Shown here: positions 45,980 through 57,645 of the stretch, piece by piece | Position numbering within the stretch: the first letter of the stretch is position 1 | How the letters are laid out: each line of letters begins with the position of its first letter | Assembly (NCBI GenBank): GCA_003971905.1 | Contig: RSEE01000153.1 | Coordinates: forward strand, 1-64,000 | Direction of reading: 5' to 3' | Source of the DNA: Moniliella sp. 'wahieum' | Lineage: Eukaryota; Basidiomycota; Moniliellomycetes; Moniliellales; Moniliellaceae | DNA length: 64,000 nt | Translations under genes and position numbers: made by a program | Notes under the pieces: model-generated | The model's database searches: none | The model's input: only the letters and a program-made list of their open reading frames with translations | Told to the model about the DNA's origin: nothing

Positions 45980-48900
45980 GCCATTGCATTACACATAATC
46001 ACACGTCATGTTCATACGTCACATGCACATGCGTCACGCGTCACGGACGCGTTCATCACCCGGTCACCTTCTCCAGCAAAATCCACGAAGGCATTGTCTC
46101 CACCCTTCTCCACCACAATCCAAGACTGCTGCCGTCGGCTGCCGTCGCTCGGTCTTGCTCCGTCCGCCTTGTACCCGGTGTTCGTTGCACGTTGTGCCCG
46201 CCGCTTGGAACAAACATCACCTCTCCGCAGGCATGCCGGGGCAGATATAGTAGCGTTAGTACTTACATGTTACAGTGGAGTGCAGCAACTAGTATTAAAA
46301 CGCCACACGAAGATGCCCACGGGGCAACACACTTCACCTGCACATGTCACACCGCACCTGATCGCCTGAGCGCCTGAGCGCACCAATAGTCTTGAAGGAC
46401 TTGAGCACAACCTTACTTCCCTTCTCTCTTTCAGTGGCCACTTGGCCACCCTCATAGCCTCGGCCTCATGCGTCAAGAATTACGAAGGTTGAACGTTGAA
46501 TTGAGACCGGCTAAGCGCTAATCGGGCTAACTAGTCGTCCAGCGTCCGACGCTTGATTTGCGTGACTGGGCGACAGATGCATGAAGGTTTGCGTGATCGT
46601 GACATCGATTGTCTCGATCATGCATCATGCCATCTATCATACATCAGTAATCGATCCCTATAGTCCTTTGACGCCCACCTACGGGATACTAACGGTGTAC
46701 TGATGCAGATGAGTACACGCTGAGTACTTGTCAGGCAGACAGCAGCCCACGTTAGACGCGTAAGTCCCTGAGGCTTGGGGCTCCGGCCTAAGGCCTATAC
46801 TAGTAACTAGTAATGCGTACTAACCCGAGCGTATCGCGTAATAACGCGCAATCAAAAATACCACGCAGACATCAGAAAGCAGCGAACGTCCGGGAGCGTC
46901 TACGTGGGGAATGCAGAGAACTTCTGCGCACCCGCGTTACCGGCGTTATCTACTGCGCAACGTCTGTGTGGATACTCATACTGTGATGCCCAGATGCATG
47001 AAAGAGCAGGCAAGAGTTCGTGGTACCATTAGTATTTGAAAGAATCTCGTTGAGATACGAGACCTGAGATCTGAGAGTACAACTTGTACGTACTTTGTGG
47101 GTACCGGATATACATATGTTTGTGGACATGGATGTTTCAAGAGCGGTGCGGAGAATGTGACACAGTTAATTGCTCCGAACAATGAAATTCATCTTCGGGA
47201 AATTGCCGCCAACGCAGTTCGCACGAGACTACCAACGTATCAAAACGCAATTCATGTCTCTTTCACATTGTCACAGCAAACAGCCCCTTTAAGCTTTATC
47301 GCCCTCCGGCAGCCTCGGCCACGGTGGTAATAAGTTTCGAGAACCCGTGCACTATCTCGCTCTCTGATATCTGAATCGTGTATAGGGTTATCTGACCGGT
47401 GAGGCCACCGATCACGTAATAATTGTCCTGAATATATCTGAGTCTCTCAGTATACCAACCTACCGGGGCTCGCCGTCGCCCTGTGGGGACCAGGGTGAGC
47501 CTGTTGGCTTAATCTGAGGCCTAGCAGGTCCTAGCAGTGACCTATTAGCTTCTTGAAGGTTCGGCATTCCAGCCTGCATTATAAATGAAGCTTGAGCGAC
47601 AAGCGTGGGACGATAGAACCTGTGATGAGACCTGGAGTCTTGATAGTCCTCGAAGGTGATGCAATCGCACTGGTGGTGGTGGTGTGGCAACCAGCAATGC
47701 CTACAGAGGAACATCAAGCAGCGAGTCCCCATCAGGGGCTAAGCTGCAGGACAATGAGAAAAAACAGGAGAGGGAAAACAGCGGAACTCCTAGGCCTGTG
47801 AGGAAGAACTGAAGGGGCATTGTTGGCCAAAGGCACGAGCCACCCAGCTCAACAGAACCTCCCCAAAGTACTACACGGCCAAGAGATGAGATCCGCTCGT
47901 TTTGGCTTTTCAAAGCTTGAATAATTTGGATTTATGGACGCAATACCTGAAGAAGTGAGATCTGACTTGAGCTTCCGGATCTGAGCATCAGATCAAGACC
48001 CGTCAACCCCCCCCACATCCGCCGCGGTGCTCCTCCGCACAGTGTGAATCACCGGCGGGCACTGTCAGGGGCCTGTTCGGGGGGAGGTTAGAGGTACAAT
48101 CCCTTGGAAGCCCTAAGGTCCTCAACTCATGGTGTATAGTTACGTCCTTGAGCTGATCAGATTGGTGTGTCCAAGCGGGGCTAGAGGAATGGCCTCTCGG
48201 CGTATAGATAGTAGAGGAGGCTGCAGGTCTGCAAAATGCTGCGTAGCACAGGCTTTTGCGCAGTAGCAGCGTTGTGTCTGAAGCATCCGGGGATAACGGA
48301 CAGGAAGTGGCAGCGGAGGACAAACACTGCCAGAGCTGGAGCTGGGCTGTGACTGGAGGTGGCGCGGCTGGAAAAGGGACCCATGCGGCGGATGGACTTG
48401 GTTTGGAGCGAAAATGGCACACGCGGCTTGGTTGGCTGAGAAACTAAGAGGGGAATAGGGGAGCTATAGGACAATTAAAGGTCGAGGGGCGGGAAGGAAC
48501 TAAGAGGAGAAGTTGCCTGCACTGTGGGTTGATCGATCATTGGCGAGAGACATAGTAGAGGGGGGGACACCCAAATGGACCGTGGCGAAATACCACGAAC
48601 CATTGCTTACAGGCGGGGACTAATAGGGAACAAGACAATAGAGGAAGAACGGGGGACAGGAGGAAAAAAGAGGAACGGTTTTTGCCGCACGGGCAACCTA
48701 GAGAGTCAAGGTAAACGGGAGGGCCCCCTTTCGTCGCAAGGAGACTGACAATTCGGTAACCATGCGGTGGCTATACTATCGATTTACTTGGGCAAAAGGA
48801 CTATTTTCGCACGGATAGGTAGGACTGGTGGTCTAGGTGATAGCACTGTTCTTGCGCAGGCCGCCGCGAGCTCGCATCCGATCCGGTCCGATTCGATCCT

Positions 48901-49295
48901 CACACGCCTTACTGAGCAGGCATTATCATATCGATCCACAATCTGCTCTCACCTTTTACTCCAACAAGGACGAGACGGCATAACTGTTGGCCATCCAACC
49001 AACTTGAGGTCGGAGCCAGAAACTTAGGCTCCGCTGGGCTTTTTCTACAGTCCGTTTTTGCCTGTGACGCAGTGGACCATCAGCGGAACCGAGAGAGTCG
49101 AGTATGCACAACAACTGACGCGTCGGTCGCGTGGGGGTTCAATGCGTCTCAGTGCCATCACACGCATATTGCTACTCATACAACACATTCGACGCTGTTC
49201 TGCCACTCTCGCCTTCATATTCTGCCTTGGACGAAGTCCTTCCTGGGTTCGACGATTCTTTGATTTGGGTTTCCTCATCCAAGGCCAACTCCCCC

Positions 49296-49316
49296 CCAAA
49301 AAAAGTGGGAAAAAAA
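49296..49316 (-). terminator. RNA polymerase III terminator of tRNA-Thr
   Basis: On the minus strand, runs of T follow the tRNA immediately (six Ts at 49311-49316 and more at about 49298-49304). This is the standard Pol III stop signal. Confidence 0.7.
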
Positions 49317-49388
49317 TGCCTCCTAGCCGAATCGAACGACTAATCTTCGCATTACGAGTGCGACGCCTTACCATTGAGCCAAAGAGGC
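49317..49388 (-). tRNA. tRNA-Thr (anticodon CGU)
   Basis: A 72-nt cloverleaf without intron. The acceptor stem is GCCUCUU paired with AGGAGGC (one G-U), with discriminator A. The anticodon stem UCGCA/UGCGA is perfect and the loop CUCGUAA gives anticodon CGU, reading the codon ACG. The T arm AGUCG-UUCGAUU-CGGCU has one G-U pair. The D arm begins GCUC and contains GG. The 3' CCA is not encoded, as expected in eukaryotes. A poly-T stretch (the A run at 49311-49316 read on the minus strand) directly follows and would end RNA polymerase III transcription. Confidence 0.93.
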
Positions 49389-50820
49389 GCATGCATCCAC
49401 ATATCAACAGTAGAATCCACTAATCCCCCCAACTCCCCTCACCGTAGACCATACCCCTCTTCCACTTCTCTTGCGCATGACATGGTGCGGTAGTATTCTT
49501 CGTTCACTGGAGAAGATACAGAGGGGGAGACAAAAAGCTAGTCTGAGACCGGAACTGGGGCGGGACCCTGGATTGATGGAGCTGAGACTGTGGAGTTGAG
49601 ACTGAAAGCTCTAGATATATAGGGCGTCACAGGCAAAAAGGGAGCGCGAGTAATAGGTTCAGCCAGGCTTTTGGTCGTTGGACATACTATCGACGTTAAG
49701 CTTCTGCCAGCACCGGCCAAGGTTAGAGCTCGATGTCAGGAAAAGTGAGATGGAGGAAAGGGAGCAGATGGATCGGATACATATATAGACGGAGGACTAG
49801 GGGTATATGTTGATATCAGAAGGAGACGAGGGCACAGTCGAGAGTGGACACAACAGGTTCTTCCAATTGATGAGAATCACGCCATATGTGGTTCCCATAC
49901 GGGCCTAATGGGCAAAGAACCCCCTAGCACGGCGTGAGCCTGACACAGGGACAGGACGCTTGGTACCCCCCTCCTTTCTTCGGTGATTGGGCATGCCATT
50001 GAAAGGGGCTCTCGCCGCATGCCCCTCCTTCCTTCGAGCGTCCCGACTACTAAGTCGAACAACCCTGGCATGTATTGGACGAGAGATGACGACGAGGTGA
50101 CTTGCGGAGCTCTTCATAAGTATCACGGGGCGACCATTGAATCGCCTTGCACATCCACCTCCACTTCCTTATCGTCGCTCTCGCTTTTCGGTTTCTCTCT
50201 CTATTATCACTACTCAAGTTCTCTATATCTTTCGCTATCGCTCGCTATCGTGACTCGGATTCTTCGCCCATCTACAAAACCCATAACAATTGTCTGTTCT
50301 TCACTCGCGCTCGTCTCAATTCCAAAACACTACACATGGTTTCAACTCGGTTTCTCGCCTCGTTTCTCGTCTCGGGTCCGCATTGCCATTGACCCATGCT
50401 TCTTCTCTCACCTCGTGCATCTCGTGCTTGGTCCCCACTTCTCCCTGTTGACTCGTTTCCCTGTTTAGCTGTTTCGCCGTAGACCTGTTGGTCTTTTCTT
50501 TGTCCCCATTCTCTTCTTTCAAACCTGCCTGTTCTTATATATTCAACTGTGATAGCCCAAGCCGCCCACACCATCATTCTTTTCCGCTCACTCTTCTTCT
50601 ATGCGAGCTCCACTCTAGAATAACCACCTTTTCGATCAGCTCGCTTGCTCCTACTCGCCCATCGGAGATCCACGCTTTCCCTCCCGGCCCCTAACGTGCG
50701 CCCTCCTTTGCAGACGCTGCGTGGATCTGCCCGACGAACGGAAACGCAGTATTCGCGACCGTCCTATACGTTCACGCCAGTATTCGTTGTGGACTTTGGA
50801 TATGAAACACATTCAGTCCT

Positions 50821-50877
50821 GGTGAGTCTATCTCCTTTGGGCAGGGAAGGTGAGTCTTATCTCCAATGGGCAGGGAA
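50821..50877. repeat. 28-bp tandem duplication containing GTGAGT
   Basis: 50821-50848 and 50849-50877 are near-identical (GGTGAGTCT...GGGCAGGGAA), differing by one inserted T and two bases. Each copy starts with a perfect 5' splice-site word and has a CAG near its end. No coding context was found. Confidence 0.75.
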
Positions 50878-51225
50878 AGTCTCCGCCTGGGAAGTCAGCA
50901 ACCCCCCGTTACAATCAGGAGACATACTGTAGCCGCGGCTCCATTTGCCCGTAGTAACAGAGTCTGAATACGCGCTCTATTAATTGTGTGGCGGCAGGTC
51001 CGGTTGTGGCGCTTGTTGTAGTACACCATGCACATTGTAATCAACTCGTGTGTTTATGGGTTGTGCGAGAGTCTATGTTCCTATGAGAGCAGAGGTAAAG
51101 GTTACGCGGGAGTCAAAAGGGGGCTCTGTTAATTCACGAGAAAACAAAAGCCGGGTAATGTGTGCGTTTGTTTTAAGTAATACCGAAACAGCCGAACGCC
51201 ATCCAAAATGGTGCACCCGAATGTG

Positions 51226-52022
51226 CTACAGCTCGGTGCGGCACATGGGACAGGAACAGTTCTTCGCCAGCCATGGCATGATGCAGTCATGGTGAAATAT
51301 ATGCCCGCAGGGCAAAACGTGCCTTTAGTATCAACTTCCGAAGAGGGGGGCCGTGTTGGAGAAGCAGAGGTTGCCGTGTTAAGAATGGTGTTGAAAGCGG
51401 ACGGTTGAGGGGTAGGAGGAAGCGAGGCTTCATATTGGTCCTGCAATTGCTCCCATTCATCGGCTTCAAGCATTTGCACATCCCCCTGGTAATCGGTCCT
51501 TGGCTGTTGCGGAAATGAAAGTGTGTTGGATGGCTGCTTGGATGGGCTTATTACAGGGTTGGCCAGAACGTCGGTAACCGTGGGCCAATCCTCCAAGCAG
51601 ATCGAACATGATCCCGTGTTTTTGGTTCCACTAGGTTGGAATAATGGGAAGCGAAGGTCCACATTCGTTTTCAGGCGACAATGTGGCTCCCGTTGAAACC
51701 GGCGCCGTTCTCGTTTCTCCCAACAGCTTGCCCGCTGCCCAGCGGTTGAGAGCGCGTTGGGCCCACGAATAGTAATGCTCCCCAAGCCAACTTCTTCTTC
51801 TTCTTCGGCTTCTTCAAGCAGGTCCGAAATGATAGGCTGGCCTCGTAAAGCCCATAAGGCTCGGCGAGCGTAGTCACATGAGGGGGGCCAGTCAATAGGT
51901 TGGCCGAGCAGCATCGGCATAGGACGCCGACCGTGCCTCGTAAGTAGAAATAGACTTGGACAACTGCTGTGTGCTGGCACACGAAACACCATGGTGGGGT
52001 CTGGGAGGCGGGAGGGCTCCAT
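51226..52022 (-). CDS. RING-H2 finger protein, probable E3 ubiquitin ligase
   Basis: The start is the ATG at 52022; the stop is the TAG at 51226-51228. The N-terminal 135 residues hold an acidic helix ([12 protein letters not shown]) and basic patches with no known domain. The first zinc pair is CSICLEDW (about residues 139-142). The rest of the RING-H2 is at the very C-terminus, in a neighbouring frame: [11 protein letters not shown], then ten residues, then CPMC, and RTEL before the stop. Ligand spacing C-x-H-x2-H-x2-C-x10-C-x2-C is canonical. Between the second and third ligands lie about 90 low-complexity residues. These are either a loop insertion or partly an intron ending at TACTAAAG (about 51324). 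RING-H2 proteins recruit ubiquitin-charged E2 enzymes; the substrate is unknown. Confidence 0.75.
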
Positions 52023-53974
52023 TGGGGGGCGAGATGGTGGGGATGAAGAGGGATGCTAAGCGCCTTTCCCCGCAGGTCTGTGCTTTAAATACGAGTGTGG
52101 GGCTGGCGATGCGATGATCGATGATCGATGAGAGCCTGTTAAACATGAACGTGATGAGGTAAGGGCTGATAAGGGGCGCAGTGCCTGGCCCAGTTGTTAA
52201 TATTAAACCCGCGCACTTGCGAATCCACTCAGGCTTATTCAGGTTCACGGCGGGCTCAGCGCTCACTGAGCGCGCTCAGCGCCAGCTCAGCTAAGATGGC
52301 AGCAGCAACAGACACAGAGGTTGATTGGTCTGCGGATCCATCCCTACATTCGCCCCGATGAGGTCGATGTGGCCTGAGGCCCTGAGGCCTGATATATCTG
52401 AGCCAGCCTTAGGAGACGACTGTGATGACCAGATGGAGCACCTTATTGATGAGAATTGACCAACCACAAAGCGTGTGTACTCCCAGAGTTGCACACAGCC
52501 CCCCTACTTCTTAAACACCCTTCTCTGATCCTATCATGATAATCCCAAGAAAACAGCTCTTTGGGGCTACTTACTCGTCGACTGAACGCTCAGATCGTTA
52601 CGCGTTATATCGCTGCATGTTTTTGCCTCTGCCACAGTGAGACCTCATCTCGAGAGTGCGTGCGACAGTCATCAAGAAATGTATGACGCTCATTTCGTCT
52701 GCCGTCTCGAGTGTGTGGGGGCGTGGGGTCAGTTTTGAGTTCAATGATCAGAGATGCAGCCAAGTCTTTTGTCCAGTCATTTGTTGGACTGCCAAAGTTA
52801 ATCATTGAATAACTATAACAGAGACCGCCTGCTGTCATGAAACTGTTTCCGCTATCAGAAGACCCTATTTCCTCTAGGAGGGCAGAGGGGGGCAGCCTGG
52901 GACAGCGCAAAGAAGAAGCACAGTACCAGCTTTGATTGTCCGGGTTGTCCGCGTTGTTGGTTGTCCGCTTTGTTGGTTGCTGGGGCCACTATGCGACACA
53001 GTGTGGAAGAAAAGAGAGGTGCGGGCTGCTGTGGGGAGAAACAGTAGTAGTCAGGATTATGAGGGCGAAGCACTTTTGCTGGGTGGCACAGGGTGACAAA
53101 GGTAGTAGTTATTACTCTTGCACATTGTGCTGCCGGTTGAGGTGAGGAGGCGACCCTCCGGAGCTGCGGGTAATACATGTTTTCCAGAAGAGCACCGAGG
53201 CGCCTGAGGCCTACTGAAGCCAGTATTGAGTTGATTGAAAGCAGGAAGAGCAGGCCATAATGGTCGCTGGTGGCGCTGGACGGGATCCACAGGAGCGCTG
53301 GCACAACCGCACAGTCATCTCAAGCTCTAGAATGCACACATGCCATGTATTGGTATTTTAGGGCCGCCGTAGAGTGGCGACCTAATATACTGGTTGCAGT
53401 CTGTGTCGGGGGCAAGAGCTCGGCCGAGCCCAAGCGGGTGCAGGTGCAAGTATGGACCAAGCCGTAATCTGTAGCGGGCACGGTGCGACGGCCGGAGGTT
53501 GGTGCCGGGGGGGAGGGGGAGGGGGTGCGCCTCTCCAGACCGATGGGGGCGACCTGAGGCTGAGGTCTGGGCTACTGAGTATACGGAGGCCCTGAGGGAT
53601 CCTGGGATCTGAGATCGGACCAGGTGCCCAGGGCGCCGCTGAGCTCATCCACCACGTGACCGTTTCAAATTGCACAAGCCCCTTTTTCAAAGTTCAGCTC
53701 AGGCATCGTCGCGCAGGTGCCACTGCTGGGGCCAATTAGTAAGACTGGCGAGGTGCCCGTCAGTGGACTGCGCTGGCTGGGCACAGGCGCAGCGCCAGTG
53801 TGCGGAAAGGCCCGGGTGGGCGAGGCTGGCGCCGTGGCGCGGTGGCAGCAGCGCACGCCAGCACCCGGGCGGCACAGCGCGACACAGGCGGCACGCAGCA
53901 GCCGCACCTCGTGCGCCTCTGGGCTGCCTCGCCTGTCTTTTCTTCCCACCGCCTCTGCTGCCCGCCGAGCCGCC
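52023..53974. other. Intergenic region
   Basis: No firm gene. It holds (ATCGATG)2 at 52117-52130, AGCGCTC-type repeats at 52254-52295 and AGGCCTGA words near 52376-52395. The minus-strand ORF at 52605-52910 is discussed under rejected items. The last 250 bp are GC-rich and are presumably the ATP2 promoter and leader. Confidence 0.5.
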
Positions 53975-55639
53975 ATGTACGCTGCCCGCAACGCTCTGCG
54001 TCTGTCGCCCGCCCCCCCTCCGCGCGCTGCCCCCTGCCGGAAAGGCCTTCCTCACCACCGCCGCAAGGCCGCTGCGCCTGCGGCTGTCCGGGCCCAAGCG
54101 GTCGCTCCTGCCGCCGCCAAGCTCCAGAGTACGTGCCTTTTGTCCTTCCCTGCTGCCTCGGTCGTTCAATCGTTCCCGAAATACTCACCATGACTCCCGC
54201 TTAGCCCGTGGCCTGGCTACGCCCGCCGTGAGGCCCTTCAGGTCGGCGCGATCCGCACCGTCATTGGCCCCGTTGTCGACGTGCACTTTGACACGGACGC
54301 GCTTCCCCCCATTCTCAATGCCCTCGAGGTGGAGGGCACCGAGAACAAGCTGATTCTCGAGGTTGCTATGCACTTGGGTGAGAACACTGTTCGTGCTATT
54401 GCCATGGACGGTACCGAGGGTCTTGTCCGTGGCCAGAAGGTGAAGGACACTGGTGCCCCCATCACCATCCCCGTCGGCCCCGAGACGCTCGGCCGTATCA
54501 TCAACGTCATTGGTGAGCCCATCGACGAGCGTGGTCCGATCAGGCGGCCCACCACTCTCGATCCACCGCGAACCCCCTGAGTTTGTCGACCAGTCGACCG
54601 ACGCTGAGATTCTTGCCACGGGTATCAAGGTCGTCGACCTGCTTGCCCCCTATGCCCGTGGTGGTAAGATTGGTCTGTTCGGCGGTGCCGGTGTCGGCAA
54701 GACGGTGCTGATTCAGGAGCTGATCAACAACGTTGCTAAGGCCCCGGTGGTTACTCGGTCTTTACTGGTGTGGGTGAACGCACGCGTGAGGGCAATGACC
54801 TGTACCACGAAATGATTGAGACGGGTGTTATCCAGCTCGACGGAGAGTCCAAGGTGGCCCTCGTGTTCGGTCAGATGAACGAGCCCCCTGGCGCCCGTGC
54901 CCGTGTCGCCCTTACCGGCCTTACGATTGCCGAGTACTTCCGTGACATTGAGGGCCAGGATGTGCTTCTGTTTATCGACAACATTTTCCGTTTCACCCAG
55001 GCTGGTTCGGAGACCTCGGCTTTGCTCGGCCGTATTCCCTCGGCTGTGGGGTACCAGCCTACCCTGGCTACGGACATGGGTGCCATGCAGGAGCGGATTA
55101 CCACGACCAAGAAGGGTTCGATACCTCGGTGCAGGCCGTGTACGTGCCGGCTGACGACTTGACTGACCCTGCTCCGGCCACGACGTTTGCCACTTGGACG
55201 CGACGACTGTGCTGGCGCGTAACATTGCCGAGCTGGGTATCTACCCCGCGTCGACCCTCTGGCGTCCAAGTCGCGTAGCTCGACCCCCAGATTGTCGGCA
55301 AGGAGCACTACGACACGGCCAATGGCGTGCAGAAGCTGCTGCAGGCTACAAGTCGTCCAGGACATCATTGCCATTCTGGGTATGGACGAATTGTCCGAGG
55401 CGGACAAGCTTACGGTCGAGCGTGCGCGTAAGATGCAGCGTTTTATGTCGCAGCCCTTTGCTGTGGCCCAGGTGTTCACGGGTATCGAGGGCAAGCTGGT
55501 TCCCCTCCAAGACACGATCAAGGCGTGCAAGGAGATTCTCGCCGGTCTGCACGACGACAAGCCCGAGGGCGCCTTCTACATGGTGGGCTCCATTGAGGAC
55601 GTTGCAGCTAAGGCCGAGGAAGTGGCCAAGCAGGCTTAA
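53975..55639 (+). CDS. ATP2: ATP synthase F1 subunit beta, mitochondrial
   Basis: Catalytic subunit of mitochondrial F1Fo ATP synthase. The ATG at 53975 opens an Arg/Ala-rich presequence ([11 protein letters not shown]). An intron follows at about 54128-54204 (GTACGT...CTTAG). The mature part starts GLATPAV... and [16 protein letters not shown]. It has the P-loop [12 protein letters not shown] near 54685, the catalytic-Glu segment GERTREGND near 54775 and the Walker B strand [18 protein letters not shown] near 54960. The end is [15 protein letters not shown] and a TAA. At least nine single-base losses (about 54542, 54559, 54745, 55122, 55190, 55250, 55276, 55346, 55351) break a protein that should be about 510-540 residues. 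All sit where the conserved residue is obvious, so the gene is almost certainly intact in the organism. It converges on REV7 with a 148-bp gap. Confidence 0.97.
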
Positions 55640-55787
55640 TTTGTCTGCCCTTTCTCGTTCTTCCCCGGATCTGCTCCGGGCATGGATATAGGTGCACAAT
55701 CCACAAATATCAATGCCTTCCTTGCCAACTTTGTCTTTCCGTCCTCTATAGCGCTCCGATGATTGATGATGATAATGAGGCCTGTTT

Positions 55788-56864
55788 TTAGCCATCTCCT
55801 TCATCATCCCCAAAGTCGGCCCCGCTCTGTACGCCACCCGTTTGAAAGGGAAAGCCAGAAAAGGAGACAGGTTCGAGCTCCGGGCTCGCCTTGATTTCCG
55901 GCTCTGACCCAGTCCATGATACACCCGCCACACTGAGTTGGATCTCTACCACCCCGACCTCCACCGTCCAGGGTCCCAGGTTGGGTCGTTGCTCTGGGCT
56001 GGTGGAGGCGTGGTGCCAATCATCATCTTCCAAGCGTTGGTCACCCGGTAAAGTCAGTGTCAGAGAGACAGTCCGATCTATTGCCGCCAAGAGAAAGAGG
56101 GTCAGGGGAAACAACGACAGTTGCGCATCGAGGGGAAGCGTACCTTGATCTGGTCCTGGTGGAGGGAACTGATCCAGGTGCAAAAGGTGGACAAGGAGGG
56201 ATCGAAAGTGTAGCTGCAGCGTCGCGCGAGACAGCGTAAGGTCGCTATGGGATCCGTGGGCAGTCAGTTGGTCGCCCGGCACACGTGCTGGGGGACACCA
56301 GCAAGCCCTCTTCATCAGCGGTTGGGCGGCTTCCACGTACCTCTCAACCGGGATGGTGCGGAAAGTGTAGCGTTCGTACACCTCATCCGATACCCGGTTG
56401 TGAATCTTTAGCCCAATCTCCCCCTCAAACTCCGATTGGAGTAGCTGTGCACGCATGGTGATGAGCGCTTCCCCAAAGTACTGGCTCACACCGGGGTGGC
56501 GCGTCTGCCAGACGGGCAGGTTGTACTTGCGCCGCTGGGCAAAGGATTCTGATGCCGAAAAGTCAGTAGGGTCGGAACGCCTCGCACTGGGTATCACACA
56601 CCTGCAGGATAGATCTGGCGGGTCTTGAGGATGCATTGGATCGCCACCTCGACTGCGTGAGAGAGGCGGGGGGGAGTTAGGGCGAGGAGCACATGGGCCA
56701 GGACAGACGTACCAAACTCGATCAGCTCTTGGGCCACATCTGGACCGACAGTTAGGAAAAGAAGCATATACCGCACGACATCGAGTAGGGAACATACCTT
56801 GCCTCGTCAATCCTGCAGGATGCGAACGCTGGTGTGCCCGCGTGCGCGGTGTTGGGCGAAGCAT
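55788..56864 (-). CDS. REV7: HORMA protein REV7 / MAD2B, polymerase zeta subunit
   Basis: Rev7 is the HORMA adaptor of DNA polymerase zeta in translesion synthesis. I modelled exons 56864-56798, 56739-56713, 56652-56602 and 56548 onward. The introns are GTATGT...TCCAG, GTACGT...CGCAG and GTGTGT...ATCAG. All junctions keep phase and give DVAQELIEF-VEVAIQCILKTRQIYPA-ESFAQRRKYNLPVW, where the RRKYN(L/V)PV motif is diagnostic of Rev7. Two further in-frame introns are likely at about 56250-56340 (GTACGTG...CATAG) and about 56080-56150 (GTACGC...AATAG). The C-terminus (LGPWTVEVGVVEIQLSV...) fits the HORMA safety-belt region and ends at a TAA at 55788. This gene needs no frame correction, unlike its neighbours. 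Confidence 0.88.
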   Translation of the reverse strand: MLRPTPRTRAHQRSHPAGLTRQGMFPTRCRAVYASFPNCRSRCGPRADRVWYVCPGPCAPRPNSPPPLSRSRGGDPMHPQDPPDLSCRCVIPSARRSDPTDFSASESFAQRRKYNLPVWQTRHPGVSQYFGEALITMRAQLLQSEFEGEIGLKIHNRVSDEVYERYTFRTIPVERYVEAAQPLMKRACWCPPARVPGDQLTAHGSHSDLTLSRATLQLHFRSLLVHLLHLDQFPPPGPDQGTLPLDAQLSLFPLTLFLLAAIDRTVSLTLTLPGDQRLEDDDWHHASTSPEQRPNLGPWTVEVGVVEIQLSVAGVSWTGSEPEIKASPELEPVSFSGFPFQTGGVQSGADFGDDEGDG

Positions 56865-57645
56865 GGTGGAAGGCAATGGATGGACAGATAGACAGACACG
56901 ATGTCATGTACGCGGCTGCCCGCGGTCACTGAGAGGAGTCGCCCACCCAAGCGTCACCAGCTCGTGTCACGTGACTTGGAAAGGAATTTCAAGTTGCAAG
57001 CTTCGGCCGTGCAAGCTGCAAGCTGCAACAATTGCATCCTATAGACTGGCCTTCTTCGGCACCCCAAGGCTATCCAAATGAATGGTCCCAGCAGCTGGGC
57101 TAAAAGCAACAACCTCTCTTCAGGAGCGAGCCAGTCTCCGATGATCCACACACCTCCAAAACATATACTCTTTGTGAGAAACCGCATGTGTGGGGGGGCT
57201 ATAGAAAAGTAATATAGAGGGAGATATAAATATAGATGATGAAGCTTAAAAGCACACCCTCACTATAGAATGCCCGCACTATTCTTCCCTTGCATTTGCG
57301 CTTTCCCAATCCCGACCCAGCATGAACGCCGCGAAGAAGACTCATGCGATTGGGAAAGGCAGGATCCGTCTTTGGTCCAGCTCAAGCAACAAACCGTCGC
57401 AGATTGTGGCGAAGATGATGGTTTTGATGTTGCAATATTAAGACTTTTATCCTACCCTACTTCCGATTTCTATAATTTTCGTACACATGAGATCCGTGGT
57501 TCATTCACATCATCATTCGCATTGTCATGGGTGTGTGGATTCTCCCCAGCGTCTCGCTATTTGGCAGAAGAAGCTTCCACTTCAATTGTCCTCCAGCTCG
57601 GTCCGGATTGAAAGAGTGTTTCCCCCTTAACCGTGTCGTTCTCCC
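56865..57645. other. Intergenic region REV7 / SLM1-like
   Basis: The left part is the REV7 promoter. An A+T-rich tract (57195-57245) with ATATAA-type words lies at 57200-57240. A 113-codon plus-strand ORF at 57270-57611 has no recognisable domain and is not called. Confidence 0.5.

Larger units (their letters stand above)
45247..51225. other. 6-kb gene-poor region with one tRNA
   Basis: Only tRNA-Thr at 49317-49388 is supported. Heptamer repeats occur at 45895-46060 and near 46620. 50100-50930 is pyrimidine-rich on the plus strand with a duplicated splice-donor-like word, possibly an untranslated leader, but no coding frame follows. Confidence 0.55.

Noticed and set aside
52605-52910. Minus-strand ORF with a segment loosely like the end of an M14 metallocarboxypeptidase (NDWTKDLAASLIIELKTD)
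   Set aside because: Zinc ligands and the rest of the enzyme are absent, and the match rests on one short segment. A profile search with a significant hit would be needed.
54541-55352. Programmed frameshifting or a true ATP2 pseudogene
   Set aside because: Nine one-direction shifts at unrelated sequences cannot be programmed. Amino-acid conservation between the breaks is too high for a decaying copy, and the neighbouring genes show the same pattern.
57270-57611. A 113-codon plus-strand ORF between REV7 and the SLM1-like gene
   Set aside because: No domain, no orthology signal that I recognise, and a low-complexity alternative frame. It may be part of an old copia-type element, but the evidence is too thin.
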